Assembly: GCF_001586775.1 (NCBI RefSeq)
Contig: NZ_LQXS01000001.1
Span: 992,001 to 1,056,000, forward strand
Origin: Sphingobacterium populi
GTDB lineage: Bacteria; Bacteroidota; Bacteroidia; Sphingobacteriales; Sphingobacteriaceae
Direction: 5' to 3'
DNA length: 64,000 nt
Position 1 is the first letter of the stretch, and each line of letters starts with the position of its first letter. The notes beneath the pieces are model-generated. The model was given only the letters and a program-made list of their open reading frames with translations. It ran no database searches and was not told where the DNA came from. Positions 49,860-60,653 of the stretch are shown here, piece by piece. Made by a program: the position numbers and the translations under genes.

Positions 49860-52800
49860 ATGTATAATCGGTGGTTTATCCTACTCACACTCCTTTTAAG
49901 CACGTTTTTTTTCGCTCACGCGCAGTCCCCACCGACCATTCGGGGCGTGGTGATCGACAAACAAAACATACCAATATCTGATGCTACAGTTTCTGTAAAA
50001 GGCACTCGAATAGCCGTCTCCTCCAATGAGGATGGCTCCTTTTTACTAAACAGCGTACCCGCCAACGCTGATAGCATCGTGGTTATCAAAATCGGGTACA
50101 ACCGATCCGCCATAGCCATTGCAGGGCAATCACAAATTACAATCGAACTCAACGACCTCGCCATCGACGTAGAAGAAACGGTCGTTATCGGTTATGGTAC
50201 CCAACGAAAAGCAAGTTTAGTTGGTTCCATCGCACAAACTACCGGTGAAGTGCTGCAGCGTACGGGTGGAGTCACAAATTTAGGAATGGCTTTGACCGGG
50301 AATCTGCCCGGTGTGACTACTAGCAGTTCTACCGGTATTCCTGGAGGTGAGGATCCCCAGATTCTTATTCGCGCTCAAACATCGTGGAACAATAGCGCTC
50401 CACTGATATTAGTAGACGGTGTAGAAAGATCCATGAACTCTATCGATATCGCCTCAGTAGAAAGTATTTCTGTTTTGAAGGATGCTTCTGCAACGGCTGT
50501 ATTTGGGGTGAAAGGTGCTAATGGCGTTATCCTGATAACCACGAAGCAAGGAAAAATGGGGCGCGCAAACATACAAGGACGAGTAAATACAACAGCGAAA
50601 GTACCTTCAAAATTGCCCGCTAAATATGACTCTTATGATGCCTTGACTTTACGGAATAGAACATTAGAAAATGCATTATCCGTAAATCCCGGAGGATGGG
50701 GCAATATCCGTCCAGAAGATATTTTACTAAAATATCGGTACCCTGCTAATGATGAAGAGTGGGACCGCTATCCAAATGTAGATTGGGAGAAAGAACTATT
50801 CAGATCGCACGCCATGTCATACGGCGCGAATGCCAACGTTTCGGGCGGTACAGATTTCGTGACCTACTTCGCTTCGGTAGATTATGTGAAGGAAGGTGAC
50901 TTATTTAAATCATTCGAAAATAACCGGGGCTATCGATCAGGATACGGCTATGATCGGGTCAATGTCCGCAGTAATTTAGATTTTAACCTCACCAAAACCA
51001 CCAAATTCTCGACCAAATTATTTGGTTCAAACGGCGTCCGAAAATATCCTTGGGATAGTCCTGGAAACAACGACGGACAATTTTGGACCGCAGCATATCG
51101 CACAGGCGCTGATGCGCTAAGACCGATCTACTCCAATGGTACATGGGGATTCTTCTCTGGTAGAAATCATGATGTACCAAACTCGGTCTACAACTTAGCG
51201 CTATCTGGAATTGAAAGAGGCACCAACACGCAGCTGACGACCGACTTTATCGTCAACCAAGACTTAAGTATGATTACTCCGGGACTTAGTTTTAGAGCTA
51301 ACTATTCTTATGACCATAGCTTCAGAGAACATAGGCGTGGCGTAGAAGATCCTGATGGTCCGGAGCGTATGTGGGTCAATCCCGAAACTGGCGTTATTGT
51401 CTATATGTTTGGTATCGATACCAATACCCAGATGGATTACTCGGATATGATACGATGGATCAATAACGCTGGGGAGGTAGACAAGGATGCCACCTATCGC
51501 CGTGTCAACTATTCTGGTCAGCTCAATTATAATCGCCAGTTTGGCAAACATGATGTAGGCGCTATGGGACTGTTTCTAAGAGAAACCATTGCAACCGGTA
51601 GCATGTTTCCAAGATATAGAGAGGATTGGGTATTTCGGACCACCTACGGGTACGACAATCGCTATCTTTTCGAGGCCAATGGCGCGTATAATGGATCCGA
51701 GATGTTTGGCGAAGGATACCGATTTGCATTTTTCCCTTCATTATCGGCTGGTTGGGTCATCAGTAACGAAAACTTCTTAAAGGACGTCAACTTTATCAAC
51801 AACTTGAAAATCCGAGGATCTTGGGGGAGAATCGGTGATGATAATGTTTCTGGAAGATGGCTCTATCGGGATCAATGGCTTTTTGGCGGAAATGCACAGA
51901 TGGGTACCAACATTCAAAATACTCCATACACCTTTTATCGCATATCTACACTTGGTAATCCTAACTTATCTTGGGAAAATGTGGAGAAGAAAAATATCGG
52001 TCTTGATTTTAGCATACTACAAGGTATGTTTTCGGGTAGCGTCGATTTTTTCCGAGACATTCGTACAGATATCATTATTGATGGTGGCCAACGCGCCGTT
52101 CCTTCCTATTTCGGACAAGCGGCACCTCGCGCCAACTTAGGTAGAGTTCGTGGTGAAGGATATGAAATCGAACTTCAGTTTAATAAGCGACTAGCCAGCG
52201 GTCTGCGACTATGGGCTAATGCCAATATGACCTATGCTGTCAATAAAGTTTTATTTAGAGATGACCCTTTGTTGTTGCCCGAATATCAACAGCAAGCGGG
52301 GTGGCAACTCGGACAAGTTCGTACGCATATTAACAACGGCCATTTAGCCACTTGGGATGATGTGTACGGCAGTACAGAGCGAATTTCAAACAACAGCCTA
52401 AAGCTGCCAGGAGATTACAACATCATCGATTATAATGGCGATGGCATTATCGACCGCTTTGATGTTGCCCCTTACGCCTATGCTGGAAACCCTAGGAATA
52501 CCTACAATCTTAGTTTAGGAACCGATTGGAAAGGACTTAGTTTCTTTGTACAATTCTACGGTGTGAACAATGTTACACGCGAGGTCACCTTTCCTACATT
52601 CAATACGTACTCTGAATCCAACGTAGCCTACGTTGAAGGAAACTTTTGGACTTTGGAGAATGGAGGTGGCGACTTACCATTACCGAGATGGGGCACACTA
52701 TCGCCCGAAGGTGGCAGCGGCACCCGGTACTTATTCGACGGATCTTATCTACGTTTAAAAAATGCGGAAATCGCCTATACTTTAACTGGAAAATCCGTAG

Positions 52801-52964
52801 AACGATTGGGACTGAACTCCTGTCGAATATTTGCCAATGGCAACAACCTATTCTTATGGACAAAAATGCCTGATGACAGAGAGTCGAACTTTTCTGGAGG
52901 CTCATCAGGTGGTGCCTACCCTACTGTAAGACGATTCAACTTAGGTATTGATTTATCCTTTTAA
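49860..52964 (+). CDS. SusC/RagA TonB-dependent transporter (first of two)
   Basis: About 1034 residues from ATG 49860 (MYNRWFILL), giving a signal peptide ending AHAQ. ATGs at 49845, preceded by GGAG, and 49809 are also in frame. A carboxypeptidase-regulatory-like domain (about 25-100), the plug with TVVIGYGTQRKASLVGSI and VLKDASATAVFGVKGANGVILITTK, and a barrel ending NLGIDLSF are all present. It starts the SusC-D-C-D series typical of xylan loci. The SusD start is 13 bases downstream. Confidence 0.96.
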   Translation: MYNRWFILLTLLLSTFFFAHAQSPPTIRGVVIDKQNIPISDATVSVKGTRIAVSSNEDGSFLLNSVPANADSIVVIKIGYNRSAIAIAGQSQITIELNDLAIDVEETVVIGYGTQRKASLVGSIAQTTGEVLQRTGGVTNLGMALTGNLPGVTTSSSTGIPGGEDPQILIRAQTSWNNSAPLILVDGVERSMNSIDIASVESISVLKDASATAVFGVKGANGVILITTKQGKMGRANIQGRVNTTAKVPSKLPAKYDSYDALTLRNRTLENALSVNPGGWGNIRPEDILLKYRYPANDEEWDRYPNVDWEKELFRSHAMSYGANANVSGGTDFVTYFASVDYVKEGDLFKSFENNRGYRSGYGYDRVNVRSNLDFNLTKTTKFSTKLFGSNGVRKYPWDSPGNNDGQFWTAAYRTGADALRPIYSNGTWGFFSGRNHDVPNSVYNLALSGIERGTNTQLTTDFIVNQDLSMITPGLSFRANYSYDHSFREHRRGVEDPDGPERMWVNPETGVIVYMFGIDTNTQMDYSDMIRWINNAGEVDKDATYRRVNYSGQLNYNRQFGKHDVGAMGLFLRETIATGSMFPRYREDWVFRTTYGYDNRYLFEANGAYNGSEMFGEGYRFAFFPSLSAGWVISNENFLKDVNFINNLKIRGSWGRIGDDNVSGRWLYRDQWLFGGNAQMGTNIQNTPYTFYRISTLGNPNLSWENVEKKNIGLDFSILQGMFSGSVDFFRDIRTDIIIDGGQRAVPSYFGQAAPRANLGRVRGEGYEIELQFNKRLASGLRLWANANMTYAVNKVLFRDDPLLLPEYQQQAGWQLGQVRTHINNGHLATWDDVYGSTERISNNSLKLPGDYNIIDYNGDGIIDRFDVAPYAYAGNPRNTYNLSLGTDWKGLSFFVQFYGVNNVTREVTFPTFNTYSESNVAYVEGNFWTLENGGGDLPLPRWGTLSPEGGSGTRYLFDGSYLRLKNAEIAYTLTGKSVERLGLNSCRIFANGNNLFLWTKMPDDRESNFSGGSSGGAYPTVRRFNLGIDLSF

Positions 52965-52977
52965 AAAATTACTAAAG

Positions 52978-54900
52978 ATGAAAACAAACGTAATAAAGAG
53001 CCGATTAGCGATCATCACGATCTTGCTTATTATCGTCGGAACCAGTTCTTGCGAAAAATATTTGGATAAATCTCCGCTGGCAGATATCGACGAAGGAGTA
53101 GCTTTCCAAAGTTTCAGGAATTTTCAAGGCTTTACGGAAGAACTCTATAATTGTGTACCTCTAATTACATCAATTGGTTCGCATAGCGCATGGAATTTTG
53201 GCGATGATGAAATGTGGGAACCTACCGAAACCCGGATTTTTGCGTACAATATTGATCATGGTGATTATTGGGCTTGGAACACTGCCATTTTTGGATCGTG
53301 GTTCAAGAATGGTGGCAACCCGACGAATACCGCAAGGGTCGACAAAGGGAATCTTTGGGGACTATCTTGGTATGCTATAAGAAAAGCCAACATCGGTCTG
53401 GGTAATCTGGACAAATTGACAGAGGCGACTGAAGAAGAGCGACGACTAATTGAGGGGCAGCTCTATTTCTTCAGAGGTTGGTTCCACTTTATGCTGATGC
53501 AATATTGGGGTGGTCTTCCTTACATTGATGAGATATTGCCGCCCGACCAAGCTCCGCGTGTTGCTCGTCTCAACTATCATGAAACGGCCGAAAAAGTAGC
53601 GTCCGATCTGCAGCGTGCAGCCGAACTTCTTCCTGTAGACTGGAATGCGACCACCGTTGGGCCAACCATGGGTAATAATGACCGCCGACCAAACAAAATC
53701 ATGGCATTATCATTTCTTGGCAAAAATCTATTACTTGCCGGCAGTCCATTAATGAACCAAGAATCCACGGGAGATCGTAACTACAATCGGGAGTATTGTA
53801 TACGAGCAGCGGCGGCCTTGGGCGAAGCGTTGCAAATTGCAGAAACAACCCGGCTTTATGAGTTAATACCCTTTTCGCATTACAGCCGTATATTCTACAC
53901 TTGGAATCAAAATTACGCAGTACCGGGCTCGGTAACTGTAGACGGACATCGCTACACAGAGGCGATCATGATGGAGAATCCAGCCGAGATAAATGGTCGC
54001 TTCAGGTGGAATCAGGTCAACGACTATCGTCCGATGGACATCAACAACTCCGGCATCAAAGTATATCCAACAGCCAATTACGTGGATTTTTATGGGATGG
54101 AAAACGGACTGCCAATTGCCAATCCTACGCAGGCAGATTCAGAATCTGGTTATGACCCGCAGTATCCTTGGCGCAACAGAGATCCGCGCTTTTACCATGA
54201 CATTATGTTTGATGGAGAACAAGCCGTTTTGAATGGAGGCTATGTTGGTAACGACGAATACAAACAGTACGCCAGCCTGTTTACTGGAGGATTGTATCGT
54301 ACAGCTAACCCAACCAAAGCGGTATTTACAGGCTATATGCTTTCTAAGTTTATCTCCAAAAATATGAATCAATGGGATGGATATGCCGACAACAACGCTT
54401 TTTCGCTAAGCCTTTTACGTTTATCCGATGTATACCTGCTCTATGCCGAGGCCGCCTCGGAAGGATATGATTCACCCAACGGCAAATCACCCAATTTCAG
54501 TAAGACAGCCGTCGATGCAGTCAATTTCGTGAGAGATAGGCCGGGCTTAGGTGTAGGTCATGTACATGCTAAATTCTTATCCTCTCAAGCTGCATTTCGC
54601 GAAGAGTACCGAAGAGAAAGAGCGGTAGAACTTGCCTTTGAAGGTCACCGATTTATAGATTTGAGACGCTGGCTGCTCCTTCATGAAAGGCCTTATACCT
54701 ACAAGATGGGAATCGAATTTAATCGTGCTCCAGGGGTTCCTAATAGTGCGGTATATGCAGATCCTAAAAATGCCCGAGTAATCAATTTCAGACAGACGAT
54801 ATTGTTTGAACGCAAATTTTCTGCACGACATTATTGGTTTCCATTTTTGGTATCAGACATCAGCATGTATCCCGAGTTTTCACAAAATCCAGGTTGGTAG
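52978..54900 (+). CDS. SusD/RagB glycan-binding lipoprotein (first of two)
   Basis: 640 residues from ATG 52978 (MKTNVIKSRLAII); a frame-compatible ATG at 52948 would overlap SusC and spoil the signal. The lipoprotein signal is GTSSCEKYLDKSPL. SusD features include LYFFRGWFHFMLMQYWGGLPY and the C-terminal EEYRRERAVELAFEGHRFIDLRRW. Partner of the SusC gene just upstream; the next SusC starts 19 bases after its stop. Confidence 0.96.
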   Translation: MKTNVIKSRLAIITILLIIVGTSSCEKYLDKSPLADIDEGVAFQSFRNFQGFTEELYNCVPLITSIGSHSAWNFGDDEMWEPTETRIFAYNIDHGDYWAWNTAIFGSWFKNGGNPTNTARVDKGNLWGLSWYAIRKANIGLGNLDKLTEATEEERRLIEGQLYFFRGWFHFMLMQYWGGLPYIDEILPPDQAPRVARLNYHETAEKVASDLQRAAELLPVDWNATTVGPTMGNNDRRPNKIMALSFLGKNLLLAGSPLMNQESTGDRNYNREYCIRAAAALGEALQIAETTRLYELIPFSHYSRIFYTWNQNYAVPGSVTVDGHRYTEAIMMENPAEINGRFRWNQVNDYRPMDINNSGIKVYPTANYVDFYGMENGLPIANPTQADSESGYDPQYPWRNRDPRFYHDIMFDGEQAVLNGGYVGNDEYKQYASLFTGGLYRTANPTKAVFTGYMLSKFISKNMNQWDGYADNNAFSLSLLRLSDVYLLYAEAASEGYDSPNGKSPNFSKTAVDAVNFVRDRPGLGVGHVHAKFLSSQAAFREEYRRERAVELAFEGHRFIDLRRWLLLHERPYTYKMGIEFNRAPGVPNSAVYADPKNARVINFRQTILFERKFSARHYWFPFLVSDISMYPEFSQNPGW

Positions 54901-54919
54901 CATTAAATAAGCAGATAAA

Positions 54920-57795
54920 ATGATTAAAATAAACACAATAGCTTGTAGCCTTTTTCTGATCTTCTCGATGAATGTTGGATATGTACAAGCACAGGAACTA
55001 GCGGATGATTTGCCAGAAACTGACCCTGCAACTACAGACAGCATACATGTCGCATTTGGTCGTACAGCCAAACGAGATCTTGTCGGTGCAGTATCCCATC
55101 TGGATGTCACTGAATTGTTGAACAAAAATTATGCAACCAATAGCTTAGATAATTTAGGAAGTTTTATCTCTGGTTATAATGGAAATATTTGGGGACAAGC
55201 ACCACTGATTTTAGTAGATGGTGTACCACGAAGAGCCGAAGATATACGATTGGTAGAAGTAGAATCGATCACGGTACTTAAAGATGCAAGTAGCGTAGCA
55301 CTTTATGGATCTGCCGGTTCTAAAGGTGTGGTATTAATAAATACACAACGCGGAAAGGTTCAACCATTAACCATCGACGTGCGAGCCAATACCGGAATTG
55401 CTGTCCCAAAGCGGTACCCAAGCTACCTCAATGCAGCAGAGTACATGACATTGTACAACGAAGCGCTGCAAAATGATGGTATAGCTCCACGATATAGTCC
55501 AGAAGCAATCTACAACACCGCAGCCGGGACAAACCCTTATCGGTATCCTGATCTCAATTTACTATCTAGCGAATACCTTCGTGATTTCTCCACACGATCT
55601 GATATCACGACGGAGATTACCGGAGGTAATCACCGCGCGAAGTATTATACCAATATGGGTATGTCGTACAACAACAGTATCCTTAAATTGGGTGACGCGA
55701 GAAATAATAATGATCTGGCCTTCAACGTACGAACCAATGTGGATATGAATCTAACCCCTTGGCTGAAGGCATCGGCAGATGCCGTAGCGAACATTAATAA
55801 CAATTACGCTGCGAGAGGCAACTTTTGGGACGCTACTGCTAATTTGCGACCCAACCACGACGGATTAATCCCGTTGATACCAATTGACCGATTAGATCCA
55901 CAAAACCCAGAACTCCAATCCATCGTCCGAAACAGTCAACATTTGGTCAATGGGCAATACTTGCTGGGCGGATTATCCACTTTGCAAACCAACGATCTCT
56001 CTCAATTGATCGCTTCTGGCTACATCAAAAATAGAATGCGCACATTCATGTTCAATGTCGGTGCAGATGCTGATCTTAAGGGTATTACAGAAGGATTGCG
56101 ATTCAGCAGCCGCTACAGCATGGATTATACCTCGCGCTATACCGAAGCCTACAGCATTCCGTATGCTACATATCAGCCCACATGGCAAACCATAGACGGT
56201 GTAGAAATGATTACTGGTCTTCAAAAGTTTGGCAACGATGGCAACAGTACCAACGAGTTTATCGGAACCTCAATGTATCATCAAACCATGTCGATATTAG
56301 CACAACTTGATTATAATCGCACATTTCAAGCGCATCATCATGTATCTGCCAAATTACTTGGTTGGGGCTTCATGACACAATTTTCCAGCGATATCGATAC
56401 CAATGGCGGATCGGATTACCATCCCATCCGAAATACGAATGTGGGCTTTCAAGCTGCTTACAATTTCAGGCATAAGTATTACGTCGATTTCTCGGGTTCC
56501 GCCGTTCATTCCACCAAATTACCGGAGCATAGTAGGCGGGCGATTTCACCAACAGCAACTATTGGCTGGCGCTTAAGCGAGGAGGATTTTTTCAAAGACA
56601 ATGTTTCGTCGGTTAGTGAATTGCGATTCACTGCGTCCTATGCCGTGCTAAGACAAGATCTCGATATCACTGGTGGCGATAGAAACCATTACCTCTACCA
56701 AGGAAACTATGGTAACAATACCAATTTAGGCGGATATTTTGAATGGCGAGATAAAGCTGCTGGAGGCTTCACGGTATTGGCCGGAGGCGGAAGCAATCCG
56801 CTTCTAAATTTTGTAGAGCGTAAAGAAATGCGTTTTGGCATGGATGCTGGTTTTTTGGACAATCGAATCATGCTGAATGCGAATTATTTCAGGCAAGATG
56901 TAAACGGTTTGTTAGCTCGTGGTAATGCGACAGTATTCCCTTCCTATTATTCTGGAAATGGTGATTTTCTACCGTGGATTAACTTTAACAATGATCAAAG
57001 AACGGGTTTCGATTTTTCGGTCAATTACAACGACAAGATTGGTAACGTAAGATATAATCTTGGCGTAGTAGGAATGTTGTTCAACTCGCGAGCCACGAAA
57101 CGTGATGAGATCTACGAAGACAATTATCAATTCCGTGCCGGACGACCACTCGACGCCGCGTGGGGATATATAGCAGAAGGATTGTTTCAAAATCAGGAAG
57201 AGATAAATAATCATGCTAGACAGGCTTTTGGCGGCGAAATTAAACCTGGTGATATTAAATACAGGGATGTAAATGGCGATGGGATCATTGACAACCGCGA
57301 TCAAGTAGATTTGGGGAAATATGGCTGGGCTGCAACCCATTCAATTATGGGTTCAATATCACCCTTAAATGGAAAAACCTGACTTTCTTTGCCCTCGGAT
57401 CAGGACAATCAGGTGCTATTGGCTTCAAGAACAATTCTTACTATTGGGTTACAGGGCTTGGCAAATATTCGGATCAAGTATTGGGCCGGTGGACAGAAGA
57501 GACAGCAGCGACCGCTAACTATCCTCGCTTAACCACAACGGGCAATAATAACAACTTCCAAAACTCTACTTTTTGGATGTTTAAAAACAATCGATTCAAC
57601 CTCAATCGCGTACAAATTACCTACGATCTGGACGAGCGCTTTTTCAAACCTTCATCCATCGTTAGCCGCATGAGTTTCTACGCAAATGGAGACAATTTGC
57701 TCGTCATCTCTGATGAACGCCAAATGATGGAAACCGGTTTTGGAGCTGCCCCACACAATCGATTCTACAATCTGGGAGTACGAGCTTCCTTTTAA
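54920..57795 (+). pseudogene. SusC-like transporter with a one-base frameshift (second of two)
   Basis: The frame from ATG 54920 (signal peptide ending YVQAQ) runs as a SusC plug and barrel for 820 codons and ends early at 57382. The remaining barrel (TLKWKNLTFFALG to the typical end GVRASF) continues in the next frame to 57795. The switch falls at the CCC run 57336-57338. One extra C would give AATPFNYGFN and a 958-residue protein. So this is either a real one-base deletion or a sequencing error. The N-terminal carboxypeptidase-regulatory domain is absent, and the plug begins almost directly after the signal peptide, as in some second SusC copies of xylan loci. The SusD partner follows after 26 bases. 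Confidence 0.9.
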
Positions 57796-57821
57796 TTTGA
57801 TCATTTTAATATACAGATGAT

Positions 57822-59597
57822 ATGAAGAATACACTATTAATCCTTGCATCAGCAGCCCTATTATTCAGTAGCTGCGAGAAATGGCTTAATCCTGATCTGG
57901 AAAATCTAAAAACGATAGAACAAATGCATACCGATGCACGCTATGCACAAGGATTTTTAACGACAGCATACCGAACAATCCCAGGATACTACGACAATAG
58001 TGATGTCGCTACGGATGATGCCGTCACTAATCAGCGATCACACCCCTATCTGCAAATTGCTACGGGCTCGTGGACACCTACATTCAACCCGACATCGGTA
58101 TGGGGTCAATCTTATGGCGCCATGCAATACCTCAATATATTTTTAGAGAATTCGAATTTGGTAGATTGGGCAGAAGATCCGGAGGCAGCGCAGTTATTTA
58201 ATATCAGAATGCGAGGCGAAGCATTTGGTTTGCGCGCATTGTACATCTATTATTTATTGCGCAATCATGGCGGTATTAATGCGAGTGGCGAATTGATGGG
58301 TGTCCCCTTAATGACACAATCAATGCCGAGCACGGCAGATTTTAACGTACCTAGAGCAAGCTTTATGGAATGTATCAATCAGATCTATATGGATCTGGAT
58401 AGTGCAGATGCTTATTTGCCCATGCAATATAATAATGTCGCTACAGCGGCACAGATACCCGAACATCTTCGAAAATATAGCCAAGATGTAAGTGCCTACA
58501 ATCGCGTGATGGGCGAATATAGCCGACAGCTCTTTGATGGATTGATATCCAAAGCCTTTAGAGCGCGAACGGCGCTCCTTGCTGCAAGCCCCTATTTCCA
58601 GCATACAAGCAACAACAGCGATTGGGCGACCGCAGCTAACGCCGCAGCCAGCGTAATCAACTTCAAGGGGGGCATCAGTGGCCTTCCTAACAATGGACAT
58701 ACTTATTACGATAATAGAAATGAGATTGATAATTTGAGTAATGGTACTAATCCGCCTGAAATGATCTGGCGAGAAGTAATTCAACCGAATAACTCTGATC
58801 AAGAATTGCAAAATCTACCCCCAAGTCTGTTTGGCAATGCGCTAGTCAATCCCACACAAAATTTGGTAGATGCCTTTCCGATGGCTAATGGTTACCCGAT
58901 TAATCATAGTGAAAATAGCGGTGGCTACAATGCAGCAACGCCTTATGCGGATAGAGACCCTAGATTGAATCTGTACATTATTTACAATGGAAGTACTGCA
59001 GGGGTATCTAATAGACAAATTTTGACCGGAAGTGCCTCTGGAACTGCAGATGCTATTAATGCGCGGGAAACCTCTTCTCGGACCGGGTACTACATGAGAA
59101 AACGACTTCGTGCAGATGTCAACTTGGATCCCGTTAATACAGTTCGCAGAAATCGCTACTACCCTCGTGTGCGTTATACCGAAATTTATTTATCCTATGC
59201 TGAAGCTGCCAATGAAGCTTGGGGACCTGACGGTACCGGAGGCAATGCCTACAGCGCGTACGATGTGATTAAGGCGATCCGTCAACGAGCGGGAGTTGGC
59301 GCAACTAATAATGATCCCTATTTGGAAGAATGCCGCGCCGATAAAGACAAAATGCGCGCATTAATTCGCAACGAACGTCGACTAGAATTATGCTTTGAAA
59401 GTTTCCGATTCTGGGATTTGCGCCGATGGAAAATGCCATTGACAGAATCCGCAACAGGAATGGATATAAATGGCAGTAACTACCAACCTATTCCTGTCGA
59501 AGGCCGAACGTTCCAAAACCACATGTACTATGGCCCTATACCATTTTCAGAAGTGCTAAAATACAGCAACTTACAACAAAATACCGGTTGGGAATAG
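57822..59597 (+). CDS. SusD/RagB glycan-binding lipoprotein (second of two)
   Basis: 591 residues, lipoprotein signal LFSSCEKWLNPDL. SusD features: MRGEAFGLRALYIYYLLRNHGG, YTEIYLSYAEAANEA and ALIRNERRLELCFESFRFWDLRRWKMP, then the conserved end YGPIPFSEVLKYSNLQQNTGW. It is intact even though its SusC partner is frameshifted. Confidence 0.96.
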   Translation: MKNTLLILASAALLFSSCEKWLNPDLENLKTIEQMHTDARYAQGFLTTAYRTIPGYYDNSDVATDDAVTNQRSHPYLQIATGSWTPTFNPTSVWGQSYGAMQYLNIFLENSNLVDWAEDPEAAQLFNIRMRGEAFGLRALYIYYLLRNHGGINASGELMGVPLMTQSMPSTADFNVPRASFMECINQIYMDLDSADAYLPMQYNNVATAAQIPEHLRKYSQDVSAYNRVMGEYSRQLFDGLISKAFRARTALLAASPYFQHTSNNSDWATAANAAASVINFKGGISGLPNNGHTYYDNRNEIDNLSNGTNPPEMIWREVIQPNNSDQELQNLPPSLFGNALVNPTQNLVDAFPMANGYPINHSENSGGYNAATPYADRDPRLNLYIIYNGSTAGVSNRQILTGSASGTADAINARETSSRTGYYMRKRLRADVNLDPVNTVRRNRYYPRVRYTEIYLSYAEAANEAWGPDGTGGNAYSAYDVIKAIRQRAGVGATNNDPYLEECRADKDKMRALIRNERRLELCFESFRFWDLRRWKMPLTESATGMDINGSNYQPIPVEGRTFQNHMYYGPIPFSEVLKYSNLQQNTGWE

Positions 59598-59632
59598 TAA
59601 ATAGTTTTTTGACGCACTAAAATGAACTAACA

Positions 59633-60637
59633 ATGAAATCGCTAAATAAAATAATAGCTACAGCCAGTATTTTTATAGCCGTAATCGGCTGTAAAAATGC
59701 AGAAATCATTCATCCTGATTTTGATTACCAAACGGTATATTTTGCTAATCAGTATCCCGTCCGGACGATCGTTCTCGGAGAGGACATGAACTTCGACACC
59801 ACCTTAGATAATGAGAAAAAAGTAGAAATTAAGGCCACGCTGGGTGGCACAAGATACAATCAGCATAACGTATTGATCGACGTGCAAGTCAACGAATCTT
59901 TGCTGGAAGGCCTCCACTTCGAGAATGGCAATAAAATTGTTCCAATGCCGGCCAATTATTACAGTTTACTATCCAATCAGATCAATATCGGTATTGGTGA
60001 TATTATGGGCGGCGTCAAAGTACAATTTTTCGACGCATTCTTCGCAGATCCCAATGCATTAGTAAATACTTATGCAATTCCATTGCAAATGAACCGCGTT
60101 ATGCATGCCGATTCTATATTGAGTCATAAGGATTTTGTGTTTTATGCCGTGAAATTTATCAATCCCTGGCATGGAAATTATCTACGCCGCGGAAGTGATA
60201 TCATGACCGGGGATATTAGCAGAACGGTGACGCGTCGTGCACAATACGTAGAACATGACGAGACCAACAAGTTGACAACTCGCTCACTTACATCAGCCAC
60301 TGTTCCTATACAATTTAGAGATCAGGATGCGGGTAACATCTTTTCCTGTACGCTTCATTTGGAATTTGATAACTCGGGGAACTGTACTATATCGACCAAT
60401 ACACCTGGATACACCGCAACAGGTACCGGAAAATTTGTTTCAAAAGGAGAAAAAAATAGCTGGGCAAATAGAGATCGTGATGCACTATATCTTGAATATC
60501 AAGTCGCGTACTCGGGTATTAGCATTGGTAATGCACCAAATATCAGAACGATCACTGGACAAATAACGACCAAAGATACCTTAGTAATGCGAGATCGTGC
60601 GGTATCACCTGAATATTTCAATCCTATATTACGATAA
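59633..60637 (+). CDS. DUF1735-type surface lipoprotein (putative glycan-binding protein)
   Basis: 334 residues with lipoprotein signal IAVIGCKNAE. The N-terminal half (about 25-165: VYFANQYPVRTIVLGED, PANYYSLLSNQINIGIGDIMGGVKV) matches the DUF1735 pattern of SusD-adjacent proteins. The C-terminal half (about 175-330) is a lipocalin-like beta domain of DUF5627 type. Such proteins bind glycan at the surface. It lies between SusD and the GH10-like gene, with 16 bases to the next start. The assignment is by pattern and position. Confidence 0.75.
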   Translation: MKSLNKIIATASIFIAVIGCKNAEIIHPDFDYQTVYFANQYPVRTIVLGEDMNFDTTLDNEKKVEIKATLGGTRYNQHNVLIDVQVNESLLEGLHFENGNKIVPMPANYYSLLSNQINIGIGDIMGGVKVQFFDAFFADPNALVNTYAIPLQMNRVMHADSILSHKDFVFYAVKFINPWHGNYLRRGSDIMTGDISRTVTRRAQYVEHDETNKLTTRSLTSATVPIQFRDQDAGNIFSCTLHLEFDNSGNCTISTNTPGYTATGTGKFVSKGEKNSWANRDRDALYLEYQVAYSGISIGNAPNIRTITGQITTKDTLVMRDRAVSPEYFNPILR

Positions 60638-60653
60638 CTCTAAAGCCACCAAG

